This document shows positions 9,308 through 17,523 of a stretch of DNA of 64,000 nucleotides, piece by piece. The position numbers were made by a program, and so were the translations under genes. The notes under the pieces were generated by a model. It ran no database searches. It saw only the letters and a list, made by a program, of their open reading frames with translations, and had not been told where the DNA came from. Position 1 is the first letter of the stretch; every line of letters begins with the position of its first letter. This DNA is from Vallitalea guaymasensis (GTDB lineage Bacteria > Bacillota > Clostridia > Lachnospirales > Vallitaleaceae), in contig NZ_CP058561.1 of assembly GCF_018141425.1 (NCBI RefSeq), forward strand, positions 434,001 to 498,000, in the 5' to 3' direction.

Positions 9308-10024
9308 TTATTGAATATTCAATTGTAATAAATAATTAAACGAATCAAGAGTATCAGGATACCTCATACACCATTTTATAACCTTGCTTTTAGTTTTATG
9401 TGATAATAAATCTCTATTTATAACAGCATCCGTTTTTTCTATAGCTTTATTAATTATCACTAATTTATCATAGGAACAACTATCATAATCACTCAACTCA
9501 ATTTCATTATTGTTATTAAAAACAACACTATATTCTATATAATAATTACCTGTACGACCTTGCTTAAGATCAATATCCACGTATTTAATTTCTGAGAACT
9601 TGTTTTCATTGCTCCCTAGAAAAATGTTTTTTTGAGTTATTACGTCTTGAGTAACATAGCCATTAGTTAAGTTATTAAAAAATGTAATACCAAATATAAT
9701 ATTAAAGACTACAGAAATAATTATACCTTTTACTAATTTCCCTTTGGTTAGATAAATCTGTTTTATATTTAATCTATTACATGCTTTTATTAATACTATA
9801 TCAATAAATATAGGTGTGATAGAAAAGAAAAGTAATACATCTATTCTATAATCCAAAGTTACTATTAAGTTATTAATTTCTGATACAGTATTCTTGTTCT
9901 CTTTAAATATAAGTAAAAATGATACTGCTACAAATATTATATATATGATAGTTATTAAAATCCTTGCTTTTTTTAGTTTCTCTTTATTTTTGTTATGGTT
10001 ATAATTTAAAGAATGTAATTTCAT
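9308..10024 (-). CDS. Hypothetical membrane protein, possibly shortened by a nonsense codon
   Basis: 238 residues with three or four hydrophobic helices: about residues 22-42, 62-82 (LLFFSITPIFIDIVLI) and 100-120 (IISVVFNIIFGITFF). A polar C-terminal domain follows, predicted to sit on one face of the membrane. No family recognised. After the TAA at 9308-9310 the same frame continues for 39 sense codons (LVKEHLYNIKNNIVNDKII..) to a TAG at 9188-9190, just before a hairpin, so the protein may once have been longer. It starts an AT-rich accessory patch. Confidence 0.55.
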   Translation of the reverse strand: MKLHSLNYNHNKNKEKLKKARILITIIYIIFVAVSFLLIFKENKNTVSEINNLIVTLDYRIDVLLFFSITPIFIDIVLIKACNRLNIKQIYLTKGKLVKGIIISVVFNIIFGITFFNNLTNGYVTQDVITQKNIFLGSNENKFSEIKYVDIDLKQGRTGNYYIEYSVVFNNNNEIELSDYDSCSYDKLVIINKAIEKTDAVINRDLLSHKTKSKVIKWCMRYPDTLDSFNYLLQLNIQ

Positions 10025-10040
10025 AATTCCCCTTCTAATT

Positions 10041-10280
10041 CTATAAATAAACTGTTAAGTATCTTGTATTAATTATTTCTTTGGCCCATTCATGTCCACT
10101 ACTTAAAAGGCAAGCTTTAGCTACAGCAGATAATGATTCAGATGGGTCTATCAATTTTTTAATATCATTTATTGCATCTTCAACTATTTCCTCTGCTAAA
10201 TTTTCATAACTAGCATATTTATTCACTCTTTCTATGCATAACATACATTCATTCCATTTATTTTTCCTAGCATCTTTCAA
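10041..10280 (-). CDS. Small hypothetical ORF, probably a gene fragment
   Basis: 79 codons from a TTG at 10280; no ribosome binding site precedes it and no ATG is available near the N-terminus, so it may be a 3' remnant of a larger gene. The product is soluble and acidic-helical (ENLAEEIVEDAINDIKKLID). It overlaps the end of the broken restriction-type fragment in another frame. Not recognised; it could be an orphan immunity-like helical protein, but nothing proves that. Confidence 0.35.
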   Translation of the reverse strand: MKDARKNKWNECMLCIERVNKYASYENLAEEIVEDAINDIKKLIDPSESLSAVAKACLLSSGHEWAKEIINTRYLTVYL

Positions 10281-10483
10281 ATCTTTGCTTCTTTGGGGCT
10301 TCTAAACCATCTAATTCAAACATTAGATTAACAATTTTTTCAGCAAACAACCCTAATTTTATTAAAGCTGAATTAGAATCCGTATATATATAGTTTTCTG
10401 CAGTTTTTCCAAGCTGTGCTAATATAGGCCATTTATTTTTTAAAATTTGATAGCAAATTGTACATGCTATTTTTTATTTTCAT
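10267..10483 (-). pseudogene. Frameshifted N-terminal fragment of a DUF4145/HsdR-type protein
   Basis: A good ribosome site (GGAGGGA) precedes ATG 10483, which opens MKIKNSMYNLLSNFKK and then hits TAA. The adjacent frame continues as NKWPILAQLGKTAENYIY, then TDSNSALIKLGLFAEKIV and NLMFELDGLEAPK before a TAG at 10267. The join SNFKK-NKWPILA needs one extra A in an A-run near 10436-10442. From memory, this pattern is typical of the first 60 residues of type I restriction R subunits and related DUF4145 helicases. The remaining roughly 900 residues are gone. Confidence 0.6.
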
Positions 10484-10798
10484 CAAGTCATCCCTCCAAA
10501 CACAAATCTATCATATATCATTAATTTCCTTATATTATAACATCTTTATATAATCCAAACAATTCTCTATAAAAATTTTACAACTAATAAATTGAAAATA
10601 AGAATGACTAAGAACCATTGAAATATTATATTTATCACCATTTTATGCTTTATACATTTTATATGATATAAATTAACTCAAAAATAGTTAATTAAAATTA
10701 ATTTCTTCAATAAATAAAACGAATTATAATTAATAATTTTAATTTTCAACATAATAATATCCACATCTTGTTTAAATCAAAATATTTAATTTGGTTAT
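10484..10798. other. AT-rich intergenic region
   Basis: Between the fragmentary minus-strand genes and the plus-strand toxin gene. Extremely AT-rich with many short A and T runs. I see no open frame with a ribosome site and no clear terminator hairpin. Confidence 0.5.
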
Positions 10799-10848
10799 TG
10801 TTTTTATTAAAATATTGTGTTAATATATACTTTGTTGTCGACAGCAAA
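10798..10848 (+). promoter_or_regulatory. Candidate promoter plus 18-bp dyad for the toxin gene
   Basis: TTGTTT (10798-10803), a 17-base spacer and TAATAT (10821-10826) form a plausible sigma-A promoter. Directly after it, at 10831-10848, TTTGTTGTCGACAGCAAA is an 18-bp dyad in which only one base pair breaks the symmetry. Its position at the expected transcription start suggests a repressor operator. The toxin start codon is at 10871 after a CAGGAG ribosome site. Confidence 0.45.
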
Positions 10849-10870
10849 TAAATAAATCAGGAGAAAAATT

Positions 10871-11812
10871 ATGAATAAAAAAATCAATAAAATTATTAGT
10901 CTATTTATATTACTTGTACTAACTATAACAACAATAGATTTTAATATTTATGCTGAATATGACACATCAAATGAGATAAATACTGATATTCAAATTAGCG
11001 ATGCAGATGCAATTGAAATGGCAGTAAATGTATATCAAAATTTATCTACAGAAGCTAGAGAAAAATTCATCAACAATCTAGAGTTATTAGCAGCTAGTGG
11101 TAATGACGAATTATTAAAATTTCATGTTGAAAATGTCGATACTAACTATAATTATAAAGAAGTTAAAAAAGTTAAAACTTTATATGCAACAAATTCTTTA
11201 ACATTAGCTCAAGAATTAAGTTTGTTAGCATTACCTAAAGCAGTAGAATATTCATTATTAGCATTAGCAGGAGCTTTAGGAATACCAGTAGGAAATGTTG
11301 TAGATGTAATTATCAGTTTAGGAGTTGTTGCAATTATTGCAGCAAACTGGAACACAATATCACCAGTTTGGGATGATATAGTTGATATATTTTCAAGACA
11401 TATTGGTGGTTTTGTTGTAGAAGGATTCGATTATATCTATAATAAAGCTACAGGCTTGCCAACAGAACGTCAGTTTAGTAGATTTAATTACCATTATGAC
11501 AAACATTCAGAAGGCTTTAAATTTATGCCCACAGGAAACGGTAAGAAACCTGATAAAAAGAAATTTTGGGAAATGGCAAAGAAAGCTTTAGAAAAAACAG
11601 GTTCAAAAATAAAAACAGGTATATCAAAACAGAATCCTAGTAGAACTGTGAAGTTTAATACTGAATCATTAGAAATTATTATTTATGATACAGCAACTAA
11701 GCTTATCAGAACATATTATATTCCATATGATGAAGGTTTAGTAAGTGGTAGATATACTTTAAGTGTTGTAAAGATGATTGCAGAAGACTACTTTCAAAGT
11801 CTAATAAGGTAG
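10871..11812 (+). CDS. Secreted putative toxin with a SAR2788-like C-terminal domain
   Basis: 313 residues. An N-terminal signal peptide (about 1-28; KIISLFILLVLTITTI) directs export. A hydrophobic stretch spans roughly 115-165 (SLLALAGALGIPVGNVVDVI, then VVAIIAANW). The C-terminal 110 residues contain a His-rich entry (RFNYHYDKHSEGF, near residue 202) and end in a conserved-looking TESLEIIIYD..TKLIRTYYIPY block. This layout, with the H..KH and RTYY motifs, resembles the SAR2788-family putative toxins, thought to be RNase-like (BECR-type). The next gene, 9 bases later, would be its immunity protein. The toxin role is inferred, not shown. Confidence 0.55.
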   Translation: MNKKINKIISLFILLVLTITTIDFNIYAEYDTSNEINTDIQISDADAIEMAVNVYQNLSTEAREKFINNLELLAASGNDELLKFHVENVDTNYNYKEVKKVKTLYATNSLTLAQELSLLALPKAVEYSLLALAGALGIPVGNVVDVIISLGVVAIIAANWNTISPVWDDIVDIFSRHIGGFVVEGFDYIYNKATGLPTERQFSRFNYHYDKHSEGFKFMPTGNGKKPDKKKFWEMAKKALEKTGSKIKTGISKQNPSRTVKFNTESLEIIIYDTATKLIRTYYIPYDEGLVSGRYTLSVVKMIAEDYFQSLIR

Positions 11813-11821
11813 GTTAAAATT

Positions 11822-12175
11822 ATGAATAAATTTTATTGTCCAATTTGTGGTAATCAATTGGTAGAAGCCTTTTCCATAGGGGATATTTGTTCTTGTTGTG
11901 GAAATGAATGTGGATGTGATGAAAGAATAATAAGAGAGTTAGTAGATGGAACTTATGATAAAATAACTCTTGATACATTAAATAACATATCCTATCTAAC
12001 TAAAGAAGAAGCTCATGAATATTTAAGAAAACAATGGATTTTACAAGGTTTAAATTGGAAATATAATGATTGCAATGAAAAACCTGAAGCTTGGAATTTT
12101 GAAATGGCTAGAAAACAATTAACTAATATAAATATAAATTTAGATGATTACCTTGATAATAATGGTACTAAATAG
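11822..12175 (+). CDS. Cys-rich zinc-ribbon protein, probable immunity partner
   Basis: 117 residues with seven Cys in the first 32 (C6, C9, C23, C25, C26, C30, C32; YCPICGNQL..CSCCGNECGCDE), which suggests a bound metal. The C-terminal half carries LRKQWILQGLNWKYND..PEAWNFEMARKQL. This W..G..W..P..W..QL pattern is common in small cytosolic proteins found next to polymorphic toxins. It starts 9 bases after the toxin gene and ends just before a terminator, so the two form one operon. It has no signal peptide, as expected for immunity in the producing cell. Confidence 0.6.
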   Translation: MNKFYCPICGNQLVEAFSIGDICSCCGNECGCDERIIRELVDGTYDKITLDTLNNISYLTKEEAHEYLRKQWILQGLNWKYNDCNEKPEAWNFEMARKQLTNININLDDYLDNNGTK

Positions 12176-12181
12176 AAATCA

Positions 12182-12205
12182 CAACCACCCTATTATGGGT
12201 GGTTG
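12182..12205. terminator. Convergent terminator
   Basis: Perfect 9-bp stem CAACCACCC/GGGTGGTTG with a 6-base loop, placed between the stop of the plus-strand immunity gene and the stop of the minus-strand oxidase gene. It can serve both directions although the T-tracts are short. Confidence 0.7.
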
Positions 12206-12208
12206 ATA

Positions 12209-13744
12209 CTAAGTTATTATCTCATAAGGTCTCATCATCTCATGGTCTTCATGCTCTAATATATGACAGTGCCAAGGATACAAACCTGAATATGGAACAA
12301 ATCTCATGATGATTCTGGTAATCTCACTGGGATTTGCTCTTACTGTATCCTTCCAGCCTCTTTCATTGAGTGCTGGTAATACAGCAGGTCCAGTGGTTAG
12401 AATCTTTCCTGTTTTTTTATAATGCTCAACATCAAATGGCTGTCTATCTAGGATTTGGAAATTAACTAGATGGATATGTATGGGATGAGTTGAATTAGCT
12501 AAGTTAATTAGAGTCCATACTTCTATACTCCCTAGCAGAGGTTTAATGGTTATCGAGTCATCCCATCTCTTATCATCCAACAGAAGAAATGCTCTACCGT
12601 ATTTATCTGTTTCCCTAACTAGAGTAAGGTATCTTTCTAGTCTTGCATCTCTTTCATATAAAGGCTTTATAATATTCAATCTGTACGGAATTGTACTATA
12701 ATCATAACTTGTTAAATATTTTGACACTCTAAATTGCATTATCTGACCTTCTGTAGTCAGATTTACTGGATTACCTCTAGGGAATGGTGATGGAGCATTA
12801 TTGGTTAATACTATATTGTCTCCTCTTAACTTGGAAAAATCTATTATTACATCTACCCTTTCTCCAGGAGCTATCAATATCTTTTTAGCTATTACAGGAG
12901 ATTCCAAAAAGCCACCGTCAGTTCCTATTTGATAAAAAGGCTGACTTGACGAGAGTCCTATCCTATAGAATCTTGAGTTAGAACCATTAACTATACGGAA
13001 TCTATATTTTCTAGGTTCAACTTCTAGATATGGCCAAACCTTACCATTCACTAGTATGTTATCTCCAAAAAAATCAGATACAATGGAAGGACAAACATTA
13101 GGTATAGGTGGTTTTGGCTCACATGGATAGTATAGGGAACCATCATCATTGAATGTTCTATCTTGAATCAGTAATGTAACCTCGTATTTTCCCTTGGGAA
13201 GATTCAGACGTTTTTCAGCTGGATCTCGAATAATATATGCACCTGCCACTCCTGCATATACATTAAGGCGTGTTATCCCTATGGCATGAGAGTGATACCA
13301 TAGTGTAGTACCCCTTTGCATATTTGGATAATCATATATTTTCTTTTTGAATTCTGGACCTACTTCCCTATATCCATTGGTGAACCAAGCGTCTGGATAT
13401 CCATCACTATCTGGTTGTACAACTCCCCCATGAAGATGTACAACTGTTCTTACCCTTGGTTTGTTTGGCTCAGCTCCATGTATGGTAGTATCCACAGGAA
13501 GTAAATGTTTACTTGGCAGCTCATTCATCCACTCAACTTTTATTAGTTGATTTTTCTTAGCTTCAATAGTTGGACCTGGGTAGTTACCTTCTAATCCCCA
13601 GACAGTAGTTTCTGGAAGGTCTCTATGCAATTTTTGTTTGAATTGCTGTATTCTCATCTGGTAATAAGGAACTCCATCCATTCTGCCCTTGGGCTTGATA
13701 GTTCTTATTATCGGTAACTTATCAACAAATTTCGCTAATGTCAT
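12209..13744 (-). CDS. cotA: CotA-like multicopper oxidase (spore coat laccase/bilirubin oxidase type)
   Basis: About 511 residues, matching the length of Bacillus CotA (513). The copper ligand motifs are all present: HLHGG near 101, WYHSHA near 151, HPIHIHL near 419 and WHCHILEHEDHEMM near 491, so the T1 and T2/T3 copper sites look intact. I chose ATG 13744 because AAAGGT precedes it and the product then starts MTLAKFVDKLPI, as CotA starts; an upstream ATG at 13762 lacks a ribosome site. CotA sits in the outer spore coat and oxidises phenols or bilirubin using oxygen. No signal peptide is seen, consistent with coat assembly from the mother cell. Confidence 0.93.
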   Translation of the reverse strand: MTLAKFVDKLPIIRTIKPKGRMDGVPYYQMRIQQFKQKLHRDLPETTVWGLEGNYPGPTIEAKKNQLIKVEWMNELPSKHLLPVDTTIHGAEPNKPRVRTVVHLHGGVVQPDSDGYPDAWFTNGYREVGPEFKKKIYDYPNMQRGTTLWYHSHAIGITRLNVYAGVAGAYIIRDPAEKRLNLPKGKYEVTLLIQDRTFNDDGSLYYPCEPKPPIPNVCPSIVSDFFGDNILVNGKVWPYLEVEPRKYRFRIVNGSNSRFYRIGLSSSQPFYQIGTDGGFLESPVIAKKILIAPGERVDVIIDFSKLRGDNIVLTNNAPSPFPRGNPVNLTTEGQIMQFRVSKYLTSYDYSTIPYRLNIIKPLYERDARLERYLTLVRETDKYGRAFLLLDDKRWDDSITIKPLLGSIEVWTLINLANSTHPIHIHLVNFQILDRQPFDVEHYKKTGKILTTGPAVLPALNERGWKDTVRANPSEITRIIMRFVPYSGLYPWHCHILEHEDHEMMRPYEIIT

Positions 13745-13869
13745 ATCTTGGTTACCTTTCATAATATATGTTCATTTTATATTATGAATTATTTTGTTGA
13801 CATATGAGCATTAACTATAATTATCTACTCTAATATCTATTATGAAATTTCATCTTATTATTAGCAATT

Positions 13870-13914
13870 AAAAAAGTAAAGGTATTATTATATATATCTA
13901 CCTTTACTTTTTTT
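13870..13914. terminator. Terminator downstream of the DUF6147-type gene
   Basis: A 15-bp stem (AAAAAAGTAAAGGTA / TACCTTTACTTTTTT) with an AT-rich loop. A-runs and T-runs on both sides let it act in both directions; it follows the minus-strand gene at 13956. Confidence 0.8.
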
Positions 13915-13955
13915 CTCTCTATATTTAAAATCTAATAAAAATTTATTACCCCTAT

Positions 13956-14369
13956 TTAATATTCTTTGCTTTCACTAATATAAATCGTACTTTCTACAAA
14001 TTCATCATCTTTATAAGTATAGCCATATGAAACCATTCTGTAAGTATTACCACTTGCTATGTACCATTTCCCCCCTACTAGGCAACTAGTGTCATCTTCG
14101 CTACCTGACCAACTTTTAATTGTTTTCCATTCCCCATCTTTATACTGTTGTAAATCAGCTATTATTTTGACTTTGTTGACATTTCTAGCAAATAAAAAGC
14201 AAGTAACAGAGGCTTGTCCACTATCAGATATCTGGAAAGTATTTTCAAAGGTAATTATTGAAACAAAGTTTAGCTGATTGTCCATTGCTTCAACTTCAAG
14301 TCCATAAGAAGTAGTGCTAAAAAAAGCAAGTATAAGACCTAAACATACTAGCCTTTTATATTTTTTCAT
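13956..14369 (-). CDS. Secreted DUF6147-type protein
   Basis: 137 residues with a signal peptide (1-23; LVCLGLILAFFSTTSYG). The mature part is beta-rich and contains IADLQQYKDGEWKTIKSW followed by SGNTYRMVSYGYTY, the pattern of small secreted clostridial DUF6147 proteins. It probably acts outside the membrane; its function is unknown. The ribosome site AAGGGAGGT lies about nine bases before the ATG and is part of a perfect 9-bp stem. It follows the sigma/anti-sigma genes on the same strand after 72 bases. Confidence 0.6.
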   Translation of the reverse strand: MKKYKRLVCLGLILAFFSTTSYGLEVEAMDNQLNFVSIITFENTFQISDSGQASVTCFLFARNVNKVKIIADLQQYKDGEWKTIKSWSGSEDDTSCLVGGKWYIASGNTYRMVSYGYTYKDDEFVESTIYISESKEY

Positions 14370-14378
14370 ATATTAAAA

Positions 14379-14412
14379 ACCTCCCTTCGTCTTATTAACA
14401 ATAAAGGGAGGT
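14379..14412 (-). promoter_or_regulatory. Hairpin that pairs the ribosome binding site of the DUF6147-type gene
   Basis: On the minus strand ACCTCCCTT (14412-14404) can pair base for base with AAGGGAGGT (14387-14379), the Shine-Dalgarno of the gene starting at 14369. The loop is 16 bases. Only four T follow before AATATATG, so it is a poor terminator and a good candidate for translational control. It may also partly end the upstream sigma/anti-sigma transcript. Confidence 0.55.
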
Positions 14413-14441
14413 GTTTTGTTACACTTTTTTATGATTTTTTT

Positions 14442-15164
14442 TTATCTTTTTTCTAAATTTTTTACTACTTTCATCAATTCATCACTTATTATATTGGATA
14501 TTATGTTAAAACTACATTCTTCATTGTGCCAAATAATGGTAGTATTTTCTTGTTTCTCAATCAACAATCCTTCATAATCATTGATTACTATTTTATCCGC
14601 TTCAGCATTTTCTGTATCCATTTGATAGTTAGTTCCGTTTGGAGATTGAGTTATTAATATAAACTTGTCTCCATCAATGAATCTTAATATTTTCTTGTCA
14701 TTCATAATCTCTGATTTATCCAATATAAAATCTTGTGGCAGATATTCTGGATAATAATAATTACTCCAACTGTCTGGTATGGATTCTTCATCTTCTTTTA
14801 CCTGTACACTAGTGTATTCTTTATTATCTTCAATAAAAAAGTTTAAGATCTTGATTCTAAAAGCTTCAACAGTACATGATAAAACTGTTCCCATGCTTAT
14901 TACTAATAACAGTAATACAGCTACCTTGCAACCTGCTTTTTTGAATCTTCTATTTAACTTTTTGACTCTTTCTTTTCTTCTATATTTTCTATGAAATTTT
15001 ACAAACCATTCATCAATATTTTTTGGAAACTCTACTTCTTTAATTTCTTCTCTTTCATTATCCTGATCAGCTATGATATTTTCTATATGACAAGAACCTA
15101 TGTACCCATAGTATGATTCAAAAATTTTATTTTTTTGTCTGGTATCCATATCTGTTTGCTTCAT
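14442..15164 (-). CDS. Membrane anti-sigma-like protein (DUF4367-type C-terminus)
   Basis: 240 residues: a cytoplasmic N-terminal segment of about 95 residues rich in Lys/Arg (RKYRRKERVKKLNRRFKK), one membrane helix (about 97-117; VAVLLLLVISMGTVL) and an extracellular C-terminal domain. That domain (PEYLPQDFILDKSEIM..LRFIDGDKFILITQS) resembles DUF4367 modules of clostridial anti-sigma factors. Its start overlaps the sigma gene by 38 bases, with GGAAGG before the ATG. The arrangement strongly suggests that it sequesters the ECF sigma factor until an envelope signal arrives. Confidence 0.75.
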   Translation of the reverse strand: MKQTDMDTRQKNKIFESYYGYIGSCHIENIIADQDNEREEIKEVEFPKNIDEWFVKFHRKYRRKERVKKLNRRFKKAGCKVAVLLLLVISMGTVLSCTVEAFRIKILNFFIEDNKEYTSVQVKEDEESIPDSWSNYYYPEYLPQDFILDKSEIMNDKKILRFIDGDKFILITQSPNGTNYQMDTENAEADKIVINDYEGLLIEKQENTTIIWHNEECSFNIISNIISDELMKVVKNLEKR

Positions 15165-15711
15165 CTAAAGCACCTTCCTTCAGGCATTCTTTTTTTAATG
15201 CTTGTTTTGCTCTATGGATTTTAACTCTCACATTTCCTTCTGTCATATTAATCAGCTGAGCTATTTCTGAGTTAGAATACTCGTAAAAATATTTCAATGT
15301 TAATATATCAGCATATGTTTTGTTGATATTAGAAAGTAATCTTGCCATCTCTTTTGCTTGATCCAATCTTATCATATGTAACTCTGGTCCAATATCCTCT
15401 TCAGGTACTATTTCTTCTATACTATCTAATGGCATTGTGTTTCTTCGCTTTCTTTGATTGTATATATTGTAAGAGATGTTCCTAACTATTATAACAAGGA
15501 AGGCTCTTGTTTTGTTACACTTTATAGATTCGATTCTATCCATATAGGAAGATATTTTTATAATTGCCGTTTGTACAATATCTTGTGCTTCATGATAGTC
15601 TTTCAATATGTTGTAAGCGATATAAAACATTTCTTTGTGATATTGATAATACAATTCTTCCAGTTTACTACGAGTATTTTCATCCTCAATAACTAATAAA
15701 AACCCTACCAC
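15127..15711 (-). CDS. ECF-type RNA polymerase sigma factor
   Basis: 194 residues. Region 2 is seen as EMFYIAYNILKDYHEAQDIVQ near residues 30-50 and region 4 as LTLKYFYEYSNSEIAQLINMTEGNVRVKIHRAKQALK near 140-175. The start is a GTG at 15711 after AAGGAAG. It is transcribed with the anti-sigma-like gene, which overlaps its 3' end. The target promoters are unknown. A TTACAGT/ACTGTAA inverted repeat at 15742-15769 upstream may be a control site. Confidence 0.9.
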   Translation of the reverse strand: MVGFLLVIEDENTRSKLEELYYQYHKEMFYIAYNILKDYHEAQDIVQTAIIKISSYMDRIESIKCNKTRAFLVIIVRNISYNIYNQRKRRNTMPLDSIEEIVPEEDIGPELHMIRLDQAKEMARLLSNINKTYADILTLKYFYEYSNSEIAQLINMTEGNVRVKIHRAKQALKKECLKEGALDEANRYGYQTKK

Positions 15712-15886
15712 AAAAACACTTCCTTTTTAATATATATTTTTTTACAGTATTATTACTAAAAAACTGTAATTTATCCAATAATTTACATTATATTACCATT
15801 CATATATGTCTTTTGTCCTAATTATACTATCTTATCCAATATTTATCTACATATTATATTACTTTTCATAAAAATTCATAAATAAT

Positions 15887-15920
15887 TAGCACCCTGACCA
15901 ATTTCTCAATCAAGGTGCTA
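15887..15920 (-). terminator. Hairpin after the BlaI/BlaR1/lipoprotein operon
   Basis: Stem TAGCACC/GGTGCTA with extra inner pairing, about 100 bases past the lipoprotein stop. On the minus strand it is followed by ATTATTTATG and then a T-run, so it is a weak terminator. The remainder of the 15712-16020 gap is AT-rich without genes. Confidence 0.5.
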
Positions 15921-16020
15921 TATATTATATCCCTCATATTTTAATTATTCCTAATATATCTAGAATCATACATACTATATAACTTTATTAATATTTTATT
16001 CCCATCAAACTACTAATTAT

Positions 16021-17511
16021 TTATTTCTCAACAATCACTTTTCCATTTTTTAATGGTATGACTTTTTCTACTTCTATACTTTCCTTATATTTGTCATATG
16101 TCTTACGCCATTGAACATTATAATCACTATCATATTTTACTATAACCACTTCATGGTCAAACCATATACATGATATAATTGGAGGTTGAGGAATGCTTTT
16201 GATCTCTCTTACACTTTTAACAATGAATCCCCCATCATGGGTTGGTATAATTTCATTAGGTGACAACTTAAGGTTCTTGATTATTTTCTTTTCTCTCCCT
16301 GATTTGTCAAATATTCTTAAAGTACCAACATTTCGATTACCACACCCTACAATTACATCGTCATTTTCCAGTACAATCATAGCTAATGCCCAACTTTCAT
16401 GTTCTGGATAGATATGTGTTATACTATTAGATACTTTTCCCTCATTATCAATAGTTATTATCAGACCTTTATTTTCTTTTGAGTGAGTTGCTCCTCCATC
16501 AACAGCTACATATACTAGACCCTCATCAATATATAATTGGTCATATGGTGAATAATTTTCTTCAAACTGATTAACCCATTTGACTTTCAGGTCCTTCTCG
16601 TCAATACATGCTACGAAAAGCATATCCTCTTTTTTACTATCTATTGCAAAACTTCCATCTTGTGAGCTAGTACGACCTTTTATTACGATACCCATGTCTT
16701 TATCATATTTTGATACATAAAGAGTATCATAATCACTGCCTCCAAAGCTCTTTTGTTTTATAATGTTGCCTTTTGAATCTAATTTTGTTATAACAATATC
16801 ATTACTACCCTTCATCCATTCTCCAATAACCAATATTTCTTCAGAATCAGTAAGTACTATATCTTGAAACATATCATTGGAATAATTATCAAATTCTTGT
16901 TTCCATAGTTGATTACCCTCTTTATCAAATTTAATAATACAGTTATTTTCATGAGTTCGTTTTCCACCATTCATCCATTTTTGATATGAATCAACTGCAA
17001 CTAAAAAACTGTCATCTTCAAAAACCAGTAGATGCCTTATAGATCCTGAAGGTATTTTCTGATTCAACTCTTTATTCCATACTATCTTACCTGTTTCATC
17101 AAGTTTTTGTAATATAGGTTTGTAGTAAAAAGTGGCTTTACTTTTGGTTAACCTTTCACTTTTCACGTATTTCTTTAGCCCAACGGCTATGTAACCATCA
17201 GATAATTCTTTTATAGTAGAAGACTCCCCTAACATAGAAAAATCCACTTCTATTTCTTCTATATCTTTTTTATTTATATCTTTCAATTTCACATAATTAG
17301 TATCATATTGTACTATCTTATTCCAATACTTCTTATCCCCAAATAAATCATCAATAGTTTTAACTTCTTCTTGTACTATCTCAGTCTCAACCTTTGTCTC
17401 AACCTTTTTATCCAGTACTGTTGAATTTTCTTTAGCTATAATATTCTGCTTACATGATGTCAGTACTAACGCTATTAATACTGTAGCCATTAATATCCTA
17501 TTTCTTTTCAT
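16021..17511 (-). CDS. Lipoprotein with repeated WD/PQQ-like segments (predicted beta-propeller)
   Basis: About 496 residues. The signal peptide ends in lipobox LTSC (Cys at residue 20), so it should be anchored outside the membrane. The body repeats units of the kind GNQLWKQEF, GNIIKQKSFGGSDYDTLY, LKVKWVNQF and YNVQWRKTY, each with a trailing hydrophobic strand, as expected for a propeller. The start at 17511 has AAGGGG upstream; the in-frame GTG at 17520 lies in that site. It follows the BlaR1-like gene by 12 bases and is the only apparent target gene of the operon. Function unknown. Confidence 0.7.
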   Translation of the reverse strand: MKRNRILMATVLIALVLTSCKQNIIAKENSTVLDKKVETKVETEIVQEEVKTIDDLFGDKKYWNKIVQYDTNYVKLKDINKKDIEEIEVDFSMLGESSTIKELSDGYIAVGLKKYVKSERLTKSKATFYYKPILQKLDETGKIVWNKELNQKIPSGSIRHLLVFEDDSFLVAVDSYQKWMNGGKRTHENNCIIKFDKEGNQLWKQEFDNYSNDMFQDIVLTDSEEILVIGEWMKGSNDIVITKLDSKGNIIKQKSFGGSDYDTLYVSKYDKDMGIVIKGRTSSQDGSFAIDSKKEDMLFVACIDEKDLKVKWVNQFEENYSPYDQLYIDEGLVYVAVDGGATHSKENKGLIITIDNEGKVSNSITHIYPEHESWALAMIVLENDDVIVGCGNRNVGTLRIFDKSGREKKIIKNLKLSPNEIIPTHDGGFIVKSVREIKSIPQPPIISCIWFDHEVVIVKYDSDYNVQWRKTYDKYKESIEVEKVIPLKNGKVIVEK

Positions 17512-17523
17512 TATATACACCCC

